Shown: positions 26,046-38,884, counted from the first letter of the stretch. The stretch: 64,000 bases of DNA from Pterois miles (GCA_947000775.1 CAMQGK010000567.1:7867001-7931000); one strand, 5' to 3'. The notes: generated by a model not told the origin, from the letters alone. Numbers and translations: made by a program.

Positions 26046-26119
26046 ACGGCCTGTCTTACACAAAGCCAGTGTGACATCAATAGACTGTAGCGGTGTAAAA
26101 TGAAGTATTTGGTGCAGAG
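26046..26119 (+). repeat. 74-bp direct repeat, copy 2
   Basis: Second copy of the 25458-25531 repeat in the same orientation. The sequence between them has no recognisable gene. Confidence 0.8.
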
Positions 26120-27931
26120 GGCTACATTAAATCAGCCTTATTGAAGCTAATACAATAAAACAGTGTCTTTCCATCAGCTAGCAAATGGTTTAAGTTAAAA
26201 AGAGGCATATTCTCTTCAGATGTAGAGCCTTAGTTATGTAAACTCATCTGTACCGAGTGCCAGAGTGCATCAGTAATTGCTACTGTCCTACTTATCAAAT
26301 GCTCGCTAACAGGAAGGCGTTTGACAACAACATCCTGTGGGTACACTGATATTCTAAAATGGCAAAGTACATTTTGTCCACTTTAAAGAAGATGCTGTGT
26401 TGCCTTGCTCTACATCCATTCCAAAAGCATCCTGAATGCAGAATCAACAGGGCTTTTAAAGGGTAAATATAGACGCACGGTTTTATGTGCATGCAGAGTA
26501 CCTGCAGGTCGTTTGTGAAGATGCACTGCTGGAAAATATGGCAATGCCCTGTCAAATCTACCGGGAGAGTACGGCTTTTAGCATTCACTTAAGCATAAAC
26601 ATCCAAGAACTTTCAGTGATGAAATTCCTCGTGTAGCCATAAACCGTCAGCCGGCATCTCTCTGAACTCCTGATGGATTGAAGTTCTTGTTGAACAAATG
26701 TACAAAGCAAAGCCTAAAACAAGTAGGCAGCATACTGATGGAATCTAGCTCCTGTGTTTACATGCTCTCACTGTGGCAGCCAATTGCACCCACAGCGGAA
26801 AATTGAATGGACAAGCAAAAACATCATGAACAATGCTTGGCCACAGTTGATCGAACATGGGGTTAAAGAGGGAGGGAAGGAAGAGGGAAGTTAGGGGAAA
26901 AGACAGGGTTAGCAAATAATTGGGGGTACCCAGCAATGAGACAGCTCCGACCGGCCTAGATTGGTACTTTGCTCATCTCCTTCTGACCACACGGGGTCCC
27001 AGAAATCAGTGAAACATTACCTTTGACTCGGACGTAGACTGGTTCCCCCGGCTGCTCGGATCGATGGCCACTGATCGCCCTTCTTGCTCGGCTGTTAAGG
27101 CTATTACCACTGTTGTCTCCATCGATCACTGGAGAAACGTGTGTGTCCTGGTCCCAGCTGACGATAGATGTCCTGTATCGAAGGACATCTCACCTTCTTT
27201 GTGTCTCCCATCCACCTCCAGAGATAACTAGGACACAGAGAACACAACAGGGTTCAATAATAAGAGGAGGATTCGTTAGGAAAACACGAGTCACACCAAC
27301 CTTGTCTCATAAAAAAGACATTTATATACCACTTAAATCTGCTGTAGGCAGAACGTTTTTGGCATCACTGGGCAAAAAGTCCACAATAATCTTTCAGCAT
27401 ATTGTAATTCAAGTATTTTGAGAGAAAACTAGACTTCTGCAGCTCCTCATGGCTCTGTTTTCAGTCTTTAAAATATTTAGTTCATGACGAGAGACTGGCC
27501 AATCACAAGTAATTTCAGAGAAAGCGTTCTTATTGAGCATTTCTATTGGCTGTGCTCTGGCTGGTGGTATTTCATCACCTGATCTCAACATGGCTGCCGA
27601 GTCACAAACTCTCACATTTTACAGCTAAACAGTAACTACAAGATGTTTGAGAGAAATGGTCATTACAGTAACAGAATATTGATTCATATTTGATCAGCGA
27701 GCTGCCTATTTGAATGTTTGGTCAGAGTTCGCGAGTGATTGACAGCTGCTCAGTAGAGACGGCAACTGGAGGACAGACTCTAGATCAGATCTGATTGGTT
27801 GTTTTCCTCCGGTCTGTGAAACCTTGCAGATGCCGTTAGGACTACCGGAGGAAAAAGAGGCATATGATTTTTTTCTGATTACCTTTCTTATGTAATTCTC
27901 TTAATATATAGTGACCATTTTAATCATATTT
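26120..27931. other. Non-coding stretch
   Basis: No gene recognised. Inserts between the direct repeat at 26.1 kb and the homopolymer block. Confidence 0.45.
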
Positions 27932-28040
27932 CCTCCTTTTCCCCCCCTCTTTTTTTTTATTTTTTTTTTTTTTTTTTTTTCCCCAAAAAAAATTTTTTTT
28001 TTTTAAAAAAAAAAAGGGGGGGGGGGGGGGGGGGGGGGGG
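27932..28040. repeat. Stacked homopolymer block, possible assembly artefact
   Basis: A C run, about 30 T (one A), CCCC, A8, T12, A11 and then about 25 G in direct succession, followed by ordinary sequence. No biological element I know has this structure. It resembles low-quality consensus at a read or contig join. Confidence 0.7.
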
Positions 28041-28274
28041 CGCAGATGACCGGGAGAAAAATGTGATGCAGAATTCATGTTTTGGCAATGGTATCTGTTT
28101 ACTGACAGACCAATGAACAAATCAGTGATAGCAATGGTGTTCATTAACACAGGTAGTCTGCAGGTCTACAGAATGGACACACACAGTATTTGACAGGGAC
28201 ACAAAGAAAAAAAACATGATGGTTCGGGGACGAATAGGACAGCATACTCATCAGACGGGAATCAAAAGAAAATA

Positions 28275-28483
28275 CACTCCTGATCAAAATCTTAAGACCA
28301 GTTAAAAAATTGCAAGAATTTGCATTTTGCACTGTTGTATCTTAAGAAGGTTCTAAGTAGAGTTTCAAAATGCAAAAAGAAGAAATGGGAACAAGAGACC
28401 AAATGTTTTGAGCAGGCAATTTATTGAAAAGAACAATTTAACTAAAATAGGCTGTTCATCAGCTGATCAAAAGTTTAAGACCA
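28275..28483 (+). repeat. Left inverted repeat of the Tc1-like element
   Basis: Pairs with 29616-29824 on the opposite strand, with roughly five mismatches. Outer direct repeat at 28281-28300 and inner one at 28464-28483; these are presumed transposase-binding sites. Confidence 0.9.
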
Positions 28484-28566
28484 CATCCTTTAAAAGCCCA
28501 AATCTGTGCAAAAATTTGGATTCCATGTCATTTTCTGTCAAGTTATCACACTGTCAAGACCTCTTG

Positions 28567-29567
28567 ATGGGAAAAGCAAAAAAACTCACTGCCTTCGAAC
28601 GTGGCAGGATTGTTGAGCTGCATAGACAAGGCCTCTCACAGCGTGCCATCGCTGCTGAGGTTGGACGCAGTAAGACAGTCATTTTGCATTTCTTAAAAGA
28701 TCCTGAGGTTTATGGAACAAAAAAATCAAGTGGTAGACCCAAAAAAATCTCACCGGCACTGAGCCGGAGGATCCGAACGGCTGTCCGTCAAGACACGGGA
28801 CGATCCTCATCCCAAATTAAGGCCATTACTGGTGCTGACTGCAGCCCAATAACCATCAGACGGCATCTGCAAAGGAACGGCTTCAAAAACAAAAAACGTC
28901 TTCAAAGGCCACGTCTCCTTCAACGCCACAAAATTGCCCGTTTGGCCTTTGCAAGAGAGCACCAAACATGGGACGTTCAAAGTTGGAAGAAAGTTTTATT
29001 CTCTGATGAGAAAAAATTTAACCTTGATGGTCCTGATGGCTTCCAACGCTACTGGCATGACAAGGAGATGCCACCTGAGATTTTTTCAACACGGCACAGC
29101 GGAGGGGGCGCCATCATGATCTGGGGTGCTTTTTCCTTCAATGGAACAATGGAGCTCCAGGTTGTGCAGGGCGTCAAACAGCAGCTGGCTACGTGGAGAT
29201 GTTGCAGCGGGCATCCCTCATGACTGAGGGCCCTCGTCTGTGTGGTGATGACTGGGTTTTTCAGCAGGACAATGCTGCAATTCACAATGCCCGTCTGACA
29301 AAGGATTTTTTTCAGGAGAATAACATCACTCTTTTGGATCATCCTGCATGTTCCCCTGATCTAAATCCAATTGAGAACATTTGGGGATGGATGGCAAGGT
29401 AAGTTTACAAAAATGGACATCAGTTCCAGACAGTGGATGCCCTTCGTGAAGCCATCTTCACCACTTGGAGCAACATTCCTACAAGCCTTTTGGAAACACT
29501 CGCATCAAGCATGCCAACACGAATTTTTGAAGTGACCAACAATAATGGTGGAGCTACTCATTACTGA
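28567..29567 (+). pseudogene. Tc1-like transposase, broken by a frameshift and a stop
   Basis: The start is placed at 28567 (MGKAKKLTAFERGRIVEL); an upstream in-frame Met at 28408 lies inside the inverted repeat and is unlikely. Residues 1-110 hold paired helix-turn-helix DNA-binding domains with a GRPKK-type hinge (SSGRPKKISPALSRRI). The DDE catalytic region follows: first Asp in VLFSDEKKF, second in FQQDNAAIH, and Glu in SPDLNPIENIW. About 29170 one base appears missing (relative to related fish elements I recall), so the first frame ends at 29221-29223. The second frame carries on to WMAR, then a TAA at 29401-29403 replaces a sense codon. The reading then continues to GGATHY and TGA at 29565-29567. 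Not expected to make active enzyme. Confidence 0.9.
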
Positions 29568-29615
29568 GTCTGTTTTTGAGACTTTAATTTCTGTTTTAGG
29601 GTTTTTTTTGAGCTA

Positions 29616-29824
29616 TGGTCTTAAACTTTTGATCAGCTGATGAACAGCCTATTTCAGTTAAATTGTTCTTTTCAATAAATTGCCTGCTCAAAACATTTAG
29701 TCTCTTGTTCCCATTTCTTCGTTTTGCATTTTGAAACTCTACTTAGAACCTTCTTAAGATACAACAGTGCAAAACGTAAATTCTTGCAATTTTTTAACTG
29801 GTCTTAAGATTTTGATCAGGAGTG
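29616..29824 (-). repeat. Right inverted repeat of the Tc1-like element
   Basis: Reverse complement of the left repeat, starting CACTCCTGATCAAAATC on the minus strand and bounded by TA. Same outer and inner direct-repeat layout as the left end. Confidence 0.9.
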
Positions 29825-30002
29825 TATGACAAAATGTAGCTGAACAAATAGTTTGAAGTCTCATTCAAAATGCTTATTATGAATAATAACCATCTCCATC
29901 CTCCCCTCCCTAAAAAAAGAGCGAACATCACAGCGCTCATTCTGTCTGTAACTTCCTCAGTCAAAAAGTCAAAATTTATTGAAAAAAGATAGATGTAATC
30001 AT

Positions 30003-30262
30003 TTTCTAACTGTTTTTATCAATATATTCTGCATCAGTTCATATTTGTTGCTGTTCAGTCTTTCAAAAAACTGCATTTTCACTGTGGTCAAAAAATGTTT
30101 ATTTTCCTGTATACACCTGTATTAACAGGGCAGTCTAACAGCAATCTAACAGCATCATAATTTACTTTTATATAACCACAATAAGTCTAAATCATATTTT
30201 TAGGTGATAATGGATATGACAGAAAAAGAAAGAGAGAAAAAGTTTGAGAACCACTGGATTAG
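30003..30262. repeat. Interspersed repeat, copy 1 of a pair with 59.2 kb
   Basis: Shares CATATTTGTTG, CATTTTCACTGTGGTCAAAA, ACCTGT-TTAACA and AGTAATCTAACA-like blocks in the same order with 59175-59385. It ends AAAAGTTTGAGAACCACTGG. Family not identified. Confidence 0.6.
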
Positions 30263-33200
30263 ATGGTATATATGCGTACTGTATACATGCAGGACTATGA
30301 CAATGGAGACTGAAGTTTGCTGATGCATATTAGTAGTACATAAACAGATTTTTCAGGAGACTTAGGCACACAGTCATAATGAGTTATCATATTGTCTGCA
30401 TGCCTGTATGTTGGTAAATTATTTTTGCATTTGTTTTAAGTTTGCAATGTCTACTTGCAGTGCAAAAAGAGACAAGCAATTCACTGAGCTGTGTAAACTG
30501 CAAATTAATTGAACTTATGAATCATATTTACAAATGACTGCAGAAACTTTTCAAGGCTTTGCTGATGTGATATGATAAGAAGGCTGAAAGGAAAGCATGG
30601 CTTCGCCCACTCACGTGCCTACGACACAGTACGCATCATGGTAAGGTGTTTAGTTCAGTTACTGTACAAACAGCTGTTAGAAAGTTTCAGTCTGACTTTG
30701 ATGTACTTCAACAGGCAATAAAATTCTGCCATTTTAAAGTGTTCAAACTTTTCCCTTTCTAACAGGCAGATCTCTCTGAGGTTAGTCAGAGAGAAAAGAA
30801 AGCTTGAGTGAGAAGTTGAGTCTTCTGAGAGCAGAGGGCTTTGTGCTGTGATTGATTTTAAAGTAGGTAGACAGTTACTGGATCCAGTGCTTCTGAAAAG
30901 CCCCCACTGGCATCACAAATCTGTGGCGGCATCAGTGATATTTATACTTCAGAAATGCTGGCTAGAGGAACTTCATTTTCTTAGAGTATTGGTATTTTTT
31001 AGCACAAACAAACTTGGGTATTTCTCATCAAGGATGCAGTGCTTGATTTCAGTGAAGAATTACACTGCAACGTTGTGCATTTTTGTTCACACTAATGAAA
31101 TTATATAAGAAATCTCACCATGTACTTTCTGCCACAGCCTAATTTAGGATTCAGCAAAGCATTTCATTATAAACACGACCCAAACCATATTTGGTAATAA
31201 AACAAACTCCATCATCATTACAGTGAGCTGTTGTTCAGGTAAACCCTGCGCTGATACAGCGGCCTTGTACTAACACAACCGTAAGCCTGCCTGCCAAAAC
31301 CAATTTGCACACCTCATTACACTGTGGCTGTGAAAATATGTTTGCGAACATCTTAAGACAAGAACCTGGAATGATTTATGAGGCTAAAACAATGAGAATG
31401 AATCCACTGTTTACTATTGGTTGAAGTTAATGTATCACAGCAAAGAGCTAAAAGGACATGAATGATGAGCAAAGGGAGAGAGACACTGTAATGCGACTCA
31501 AATAGTCAACATGCCATTCTTTATCATGCTGAAAAAGAAATGAAATGTGTCTCTGAAATTATATCCTGTGATTTCTATCCTGCAAAATTTTTGTCTCCTG
31601 CTGTTATAATTATTCTGTCAAGTGCTTTTATGTATTAGTACAAAAGCTCCTCATTAGATAGGAACCTGCATAGATGAGGAGACGTAAATCACAAATGGAA
31701 GGCGGTGATGGCTAAGCAGTCCATGCATCAGCACTATCTTGCCCATCAGCAGGTACCTGCTGTATGTGCTCCATTAGGACACATTATATAACAAACACTA
31801 AGTCAACTCTCTGCAGAGCGCTCCTCTCCTCCAGTCTAAGGCGGGGTCAGAAGACTTTAGCAGCCTGAAACATCAACCGCAAAACTAAAAACACTGCAGC
31901 AGCAGCAGCAGCAGCAGTGGGTAAGATGCACTGAACCACCTCTGAAAATCACTTCCCACGTGAGAGGAAACTGCTATTTGCTCAGCGGGAAGAGAACAGT
32001 TTGCGAGAAATGTGCGATGCACGATTGACTTTGGTTTGAACTGATACACTCGTCTCAGTAAGCATTTCCCTTCTGCTTGAATCTGCCTTGCCGATGACAG
32101 ATTAAAGCTCATACGCACTGATTATGGTTAATGTTTCAGAAAGTATTGCATAAGAGAATGCAACTTTTTTTTGTATTATTCGACAGACAACCAGTGTGCT
32201 ATCTATACATGAATGCAGCAGGCCTGAGGGAAAGACTTAACAAGGATTTTTTGAGTGATATTTCAATAGGACTCGTATCATACAAATGTATTTAAATCCG
32301 GCAGCAGATCAAACTAAATATCACGGTTAATACAATGCATATTAAATTTAAGCGATCTAATTTCTCTGCTGTTATTACCGGTCTACTCTTTCTGCTCGCT
32401 CCCTGATGCTTGGGTGTCTTATTTCTAATTTTGAAATGATCTTAATAATATTAGTTAGTAACAAAAGACACTTTTCTAGTTTTGGATCTCATGTGGAAAG
32501 ACAAGATAAAGCCCCTTTTCCACTGGACAAAAAATCCACTAACACCCACTAAAGTCTGGCTTTTGTCTTCAGTGGAAAAGGTTTCAATCAACATTCATTT
32601 CCAGGACAAATGACTCTGCGATTGTCATAGGTATTTATCGGCTCCAGCTCCAGCTCTCCGGTGCGGTGCTGTGGTGGGCAAAAGGGTGCGTGGCCAGTTT
32701 TGTGAAATATTTTGTGAAAAGGCCTATGAACCATTACGCATACAGTCTATGCTACACAGCTAGCATGCTGCCAATGTTAGTTAAATATGCTGTTCATTTT
32801 TCACTTCAAAATATGTAAATAGAGCTGTATTACATTCATTAATCAGTTATTAATTTGCTAATTCCACATGCATTCAGTGCAGTGATCTCTGCCACAAAAT
32901 TCTTTAACATGCTCGAGGAAAATGACCAAAATAAAAGTAAAAAACAGGAGTTATGAAAATGCATCGTAGATCACGGAGGTTCCCATAGGGATGAAGGACC
33001 ACACAGAGCTATGTGGAACCGAGGCATTAGACATACTGTAGGCCCTGAGGAGAGGTACGACTTGGCCCCGTAGACAGTGTTTTGAAGAAATGGGGTTTGT
33101 GGGTTTGGGGGAAGACAGAATACTTGATGGGAAGTAAGTGGGAAAGTGGAAGCGTGGACTCATCTGTTGACATCTTTCCTCATCACCTATTTAAAGACAA

Positions 33201-35273
33201 TGAATAGAGAAAAAGGGAAAGAGATAGAGAGATAGAAGGGCCAAATGAAATATTAAACAAAAAATGAGGTCTAATTTTAGAAGCAAGTGGTGGAGGGGTG
33301 CTTCAGTTGTATTATTGATGTTGCTGTGCAAGAGGGGTCTCTCTGGTTCTCTCATGAGAGAGGGCTGCAAGGTGTGTGATAGTGGTTTTCTGTGGGGAGT
33401 GGTCATTGCATTAAATGGAGCAATAAGAGTGAATGAGACCGTTCTAAGAGAAGGAAAATAGTGCAATATCACATCTAAATCTGTGCAGAGAGACCAGAGG
33501 ACAGTGAAAACATGAAGAAAAGACGTTAAGAAGAGGAAAAAACAAGAGATTGCTGCAGTTGTCGGAGCTCCGTGTCCACACAGAGCGCTGGTGTACAGAA
33601 ATATTTGCCCGCACTTTTTGACACAATTTTATTATTCCGCACAGATGCAAGGCTGGCTGTTCTCGAGCAGCGGCTCGGCGAGGGGAGCCTTCATGTGGAA
33701 GCACTGATCCTGCTCTTTTTTTTTTTCAACATGAACACACACATTTCTGCAAAGGCTTGCTGGGTTATAGGGTTCACAGAGCAAAGTTGTGGGAGAGGCG
33801 GTGAAGCACTGATTTATGCATCATCTCAGGACTCGCTGCTTTTTTTAAACAGGTGGGCGATCAGCATCATCTACAAGCATTAAGACGTGATTCGTTTAAT
33901 TAGTGACCTTTAGAGGCTTTAAATTTATCAGCAACTTTATTATCTTGCCATCCTTATTTTTTTCTGGTGTTTGTCTTCTCTTCACTGTATAGAGCTGGAA
34001 TGATTCACCCATCTCCTGATTCGATCACGACACTTGGGTGCCAGTTCAATATCTACTGTGATTTTGTTAACTTTTTAATGGGAAAAAAAGTTGAATCATA
34101 CTTGACTCATACGTCTAACTCTTAGTTTGAAAAATATCTACATTAATGCAGTAAAACTGTTCAATTCAAATGTTCAATCAAAGAATAAAGACATTTCCCT
34201 CACAAATTAGTGGTGTTTTCTTTTTAATTTACAAGGGACATGTAATGTTTTATACTTCTGGTTAATATAATCCAATCCATCTTATTTCCATATATGTATC
34301 TTGTGTATACAGTTCCCTTCGTTTACACCTTATTTTGAAAACTGGACATGGTCACACACATGTATACTTCCTCTAATTTGACCGAGTCCGTCGCTATCTC
34401 TGCCATCAGCACCGCTCTCTTTATACATCCATGGTCAGCTCCATCTGGGCCGTTTGAATGCATTTAACATAACACTCACGGCTGGCTTGACCGCGTGTTA
34501 CGATACGATAATGTTTCCTGTCCATGACAGAGTTAACATGCAGCTTTAGCCGTGATGTCTAGCTTCCATACTTTACTGTGTGTGTAGTGTTTAACACTTT
34601 GGATTTAAACCGTGAGGGTGCCGATTGCAGCCATGCTGACCCTCCACTGTTTTCTACTTTTTTGTTACGCTGCGGTTGGTTGCTGTTTGTTTTGGCTGAG
34701 GAACACATATGTCGTCACATTATGTTTCCACATATGCTCAAATAAAGCAATTTTGATGCTGGCATTAAAAAAAAAATCAATTTTAAAATTGTAAATGTGT
34801 GTGAATAGATGTTTTTCTCTCCCCTACTGTACAGAGAATCAGAGTTTCGAGTGTGAGTTGTAATATCTTTAGTCTCTGGTGTGTGTGCTGTGCTCAGTCT
34901 TCCCCACACATCTTCATCACTGCCCACTTCACACACACACACACATAAAGAGGGAAAGACAGAGAGAGAGAGCGACCTTGATGTACTGAAAGATCAATAC
35001 ATCTTTACTTACATGGCCTCAGATTATCCTCTCCCACATTACATCACAGTAATATCCCTGTGCTGCTTATACTGTAATTCACTTCAGACGCAGTCTCTAA
35101 GCACGGCGTGCTGGCTGGACATCACATACAGCCGGAAGCCTTTAATGCTCACAATAATATACTTATGGATAAGGATGGACAAGAAGTAATCAAATGTAGC
35201 TGTGTCTGAGCTGAATGTGACCGAATCTGACCTGAGCGAGGACATAAAGGATCTGAGGGATGTACATAAACTC

Positions 35274-35276
<3 letters not shown>
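30263..35276. other. Non-coding stretch
   Basis: A short GCA-triplet run lies at 31.9 kb. The sequence at 34.0-34.5 kb (GATTCGATCACGACAC, TTACGATACGATAATG) may be a degraded DNA element. No exon that I can support. Confidence 0.4.
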
Positions 35277-35330
<54 letters not shown>

Positions 35331-35337
35331 TATATTT

Positions 35338-35374
<37 letters not shown>

Positions 35375-35402
35375 GGTATATATCTATATATATTTAGGTA
35401 TA
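35277..35402. repeat. (TA)n microsatellite with TATATTTAGG interruptions
   Basis: Three TA runs separated by GGTATATTTAGG-type spacers, so a compound repeat. Confidence 0.92.
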
Positions 35403-37149
35403 AGAAACATTCAACCATTCAAAGGTACTATGGAGTATTACGGCCACATTGAGGAAAAAAAATCTGAGATTTTGAGATCAAAGTCATAACTCTGCAGGAA
35501 AAAAAGTCATAATAATATGAGAATAAAATCATAACTTTATGAGTAAAATAAAAGTTGTAATCTGAGAATATAATCTGAGTATAATGAGTATAATATGAGA
35601 TTTATGTGTTATTTTAGAGGGGAAATAGAGCAGCCTGCTGCCTGCAAAAAAATGAGGAACGTGGAGCATCTCGTGAAGTTATACTTTAGTTTAGGTTTCA
35701 CAAATAGTCTTAAACTTTTGGCAAATCAGCACCACATTTCAATAAATATCAGGACCTTGAAAAAAAGAAGAAGAAACTCTGTTTATTCCAAAGAAAGATG
35801 CACACATACCGGGGGGAAGTTGCCTCTTTTGCGGAGCAGGAAGAAGACTATTTTTCTCGTAAAGTTAAGACTTCATTCTCGTAATTTTACTAATAATATT
35901 GGAAGTCAGTGGGTTTTTGAATGAGTTTTAGTACGATGCCTGAAATAAGGTCTGTGGTTAACACAAGAGATTTTATCCTTTTATTCTACGATATAAAATG
36001 GGTCATGACATTTGAATCTTTTACATGTCGTAGAAAAGGTGGTTGCTTATAAGTGGCTAAAGGAGACTAAACTAAACTAAACTAACTAAACTAGACTAAA
36101 CGTCGTCGCGCTGACTGGCCCTCCTTTACAGCCTTGTTGTGTTTACTCACGTTCATGTGACTTTGGTGTAGTTCGTCAAAAGCCCAACATTAGCTTTTTA
36201 CTTCTGCCGATTGCATTCACTCTTCCAAAAAGATTATCTTACAGAACAAAACGTGTATCATAAACGTGTGTGATGCTAACTTTCTTGGTAGGCCTACAGG
36301 AATACGTCATCCCTGTATTGTGGCACTAACGGGCAAAACTCCACATGGTACCTTTAATTAAGATATAAGTTATACATTATGCCAGATTTTTTTCACATAG
36401 AACTGTAAAAGGACTAAGTAGAAATTTAAAAAACATAAACATGAAAACCACTCCAGCTATGTTGAAGGTTCCCAATCATCTGAAACAGACGGAAGCAGCA
36501 TTTCACTGACTCGTAAAGTCTTCTTTCTGTGTTTTGTAATTTCTGTTGATTAGTAAAGCCGAGAAGAATCTTCCCTCTGCTAACACAGTGTGGGTGGGTT
36601 TGAATCTTAATAAGTTAGCGAGGCATAACTTTTTCTTCCACAACCTTTACTTCTCTTGCTAGGCGTGATCCAGCATGATGTCTTTAGTCTCTCCTGCAGA
36701 GAGAAGGTGCCTTGAGCAAGTCAGTTTTCATTTTTTTTTCTCGCAGTTTTCCTTTTGTGTTGCTGCAAGAGTACATCCCTTCATTAGACTGCATCTCCTG
36801 ACAGCACGTCATGCTTCCACAGCTTTTTTGACAGCTGAGAGGTGCCCAAGCATGAGGATCCCACCTACACACACTCATGCCTGGCTAGCTGCTCAGTGTC
36901 AGGATCACATGACACAAACATATAGAATGAGCATTTCCATATGTTATATACTGTGCTAACACATGCAATTTGTGTTGATTTTGTTGGTCCCTGTGCACAA
37001 AAGTGCTTCCAAGCAGAGTCCCTTTAGAAATTTTCTCATTTTATTGCATCAGGGTGTTACGACCCCGGAATAAAACTCATTAATATTGGGGTTCCGATAG
37101 TCTGCCCCACACGGTCCTGGTTCTGGTTCTCCAATGCCTCCCTAAAAAT
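35403..37149. other. Non-coding stretch
   Basis: AT-rich, with repeated CATAAC/GAGAATA words at 35.45-35.6 kb and an ACTAAACTAAACTA run at 36.07 kb. No gene. Confidence 0.45.
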
Positions 37150-37437
37150 GTGGGATGGGCCTTCTACAGCATGGTGTCAGTGTCGGTTTCCAGCGAGGAC
37201 CAGAGGAGCAGCGACACCAACCTCTGCTCCTGGTCACAGGAGGAGCTGCTGCTGTGCACTGAGCTCTCCAGCTCGCGCCAGAGCTCTGATTTCAGGTTGA
37301 AGGTGGATCTGATGCCGGATCTGGGTCTGTGCAAGGCGGGCTGGTCGCTGCCTGAGGCTCTACTGGAATCTGAGCTGATAAAGTTTCTGGTGAACTTGCA
37401 TGATTTTGCACGGAGTCCGACCCGGTGGCATCGATGA
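37150..37437 (+). CDS. Unrecognised 95-codon open frame with coding-like composition
   Basis: ATG at 37150, stop at 37435-37437. The stretch is more GC-rich than its surroundings and the predicted protein is Ser/Leu-rich with acidic residues; it has no transmembrane segment and no domain I know. No splice sites, promoter or poly(A) signal that I can support. The segment just before it (TGTTACGACCCCGGAATAAA) could be the start of a retroelement terminal repeat, so a retroelement remnant or processed fragment is possible. Low confidence that it is a gene. Confidence 0.15.
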   Translation: MGWAFYSMVSVSVSSEDQRSSDTNLCSWSQEELLLCTELSSSRQSSDFRLKVDLMPDLGLCKAGWSLPEALLESELIKFLVNLHDFARSPTRWHR

Positions 37438-37939
37438 CAAGCTTTAAGAATAACTATATAGAAATAGCCAATCTGCTCGCTGAGGGTCTTGGTTATTGTA
37501 GGTCATATAAAGGTAGTCACAGTCAATTGAGACTGTTTCATAACCAGTTAAAAGTTCCTCACAATAACTTTTAAGTAAAGACTAAAGCAAGCAGAGAGGC
37601 AGACAATGTAGGAGGGAGTTACAGTGTGTGCTCTAAATTTTCATCTTATTTTATAACATTTACATATAATTTGTACATTATGCCAAACCTTCACTTACAT
37701 CTGCCACTTTGTATGCAAAACAGAAAACCAATTTTGGATTATCAGGATCTACAGGAAAAATCTATAAATCATGTGCATGCAGTATGGTGGTTTAAAAGGC
37801 TATGCTCACTTGGATTTAGGGTGTTTAATAATAACTCACATGTATGGTTTTGTGAAAGTGCTGTAAAATTGGTCGCACAATCTGTTACTCAAAACAAGTT
37901 TTCCTCGACGAAGCAGCAAGAACTGTTTGATTCAAAGTG

Positions 37940-38195
37940 GGGATGTTAATAATTCACCATTTAACCGATAATCGCTAGTAGCTGCTAACGTAGTACAAAC
38001 ACACACCCTCTCTGTTGAGCAATCGCTAAAGTTAAGCCGGGCGACAGTGTCATTACACCGGGCAGACGCACAGCTGACAACCTGCTGATATACTGCAGCT
38101 GCATGCGAGGCACGAATCTTGTCAGTGAACGGTTAAGAATCGGTTAATGAGGGTTGGATATCGGTTAAGATTTTTTTTTTCAAAATTAGCATCCC
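37940..38195. mobile_element. Short MITE-like element with AACCGATA repeats
   Basis: The left end GGGATGTTAATAATTCACC and the reverse complement of the right end (GGGATGCTAATTTTG) share a terminal inverted repeat. Both sides carry TTAACCGATA close to the end. It is 256 bp with no coding frame. Family unknown to me. Confidence 0.5.
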
Positions 38196-38884
38196 TAACT
38201 CCAAGCGAAAAATGTGAGCAGCACAGAGTTTGAAGAATCTGCAGTCGGCCTTCAACAGTGCTGAAGGAATCTGAGCGGAGATTGAAATCAAATCCACAAG
38301 GCTGTTTGTGATGTGATACTAAGAATGCCTGATGCCTGTTTCATAATGTAACATCCCTCCAGGTACTGAAAGATTATTGTGCAGCTTGTATTCACCACAA
38401 AACAATAGTCCAATGCAATGAGAAGACAAAGAGAAATCAATGTGCTGTAGTTACTGATGGTTAACAGGAATCTGTACCTCATTTTCTAAGGGCTTATATC
38501 TATACATCTATAGCGGCTAGTCATAATAATAAAAAACATACTTATGGAAAAGGACATGGACTTATGGAAGAGGTCAGATCCTCTGTACCTACATTCATCA
38601 TCGGTCACAAATGCCACAAAAAGAAACGAATATACCAAAAGTCCCAAACATTATGCCAACATACTGTATGTCCAACACAGCATTTGTTGAAATGCATCTG
38701 TGAGAGAGCTGCAGCAGTGCCACATAGAGACTGTCCAACAGGTTTATTACATTTATAACATGTACAGTAAAGGATGGATGAAATGGAAACAGCAGAGGTT
38801 AGACATATAAATTTTTAGTCCCTAGCATGGGCTAAGCTTCAAAAACACTGGATCCTACATATCCCATAACACAACTCACTACCA

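Larger units (their letters stand above)
28275..29824 (+). mobile_element. Tc1-like DNA transposon, IR/DR type, 1,550 bp
   Basis: Complete element flanked by TA at 28273-28274 and 29825-29826, the Tc1/mariner target duplication. Inverted repeats of 209 bp (28275-28483 and 29616-29824) differ at about five positions by hand comparison. Each carries a direct repeat near its outer and inner end (TGATCAAAATCTTAAGACCA outside, two changes inside), the arrangement seen in Sleeping Beauty-type elements. One transposase frame lies between them and is broken. The high repeat identity suggests recent activity in this lineage. Confidence 0.93.

Noticed and set aside
28408..28566. Extended N-terminus for the Tc1-like transposase
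   Set aside because: The extra codons lie mostly in the inverted repeat; related transposases start at the MGKAK-type position.
34408..34424. ATCAGCACCGCTCTCTT as a second RE1 site
   Set aside because: Only the first half-site matches; the second half departs from the consensus.
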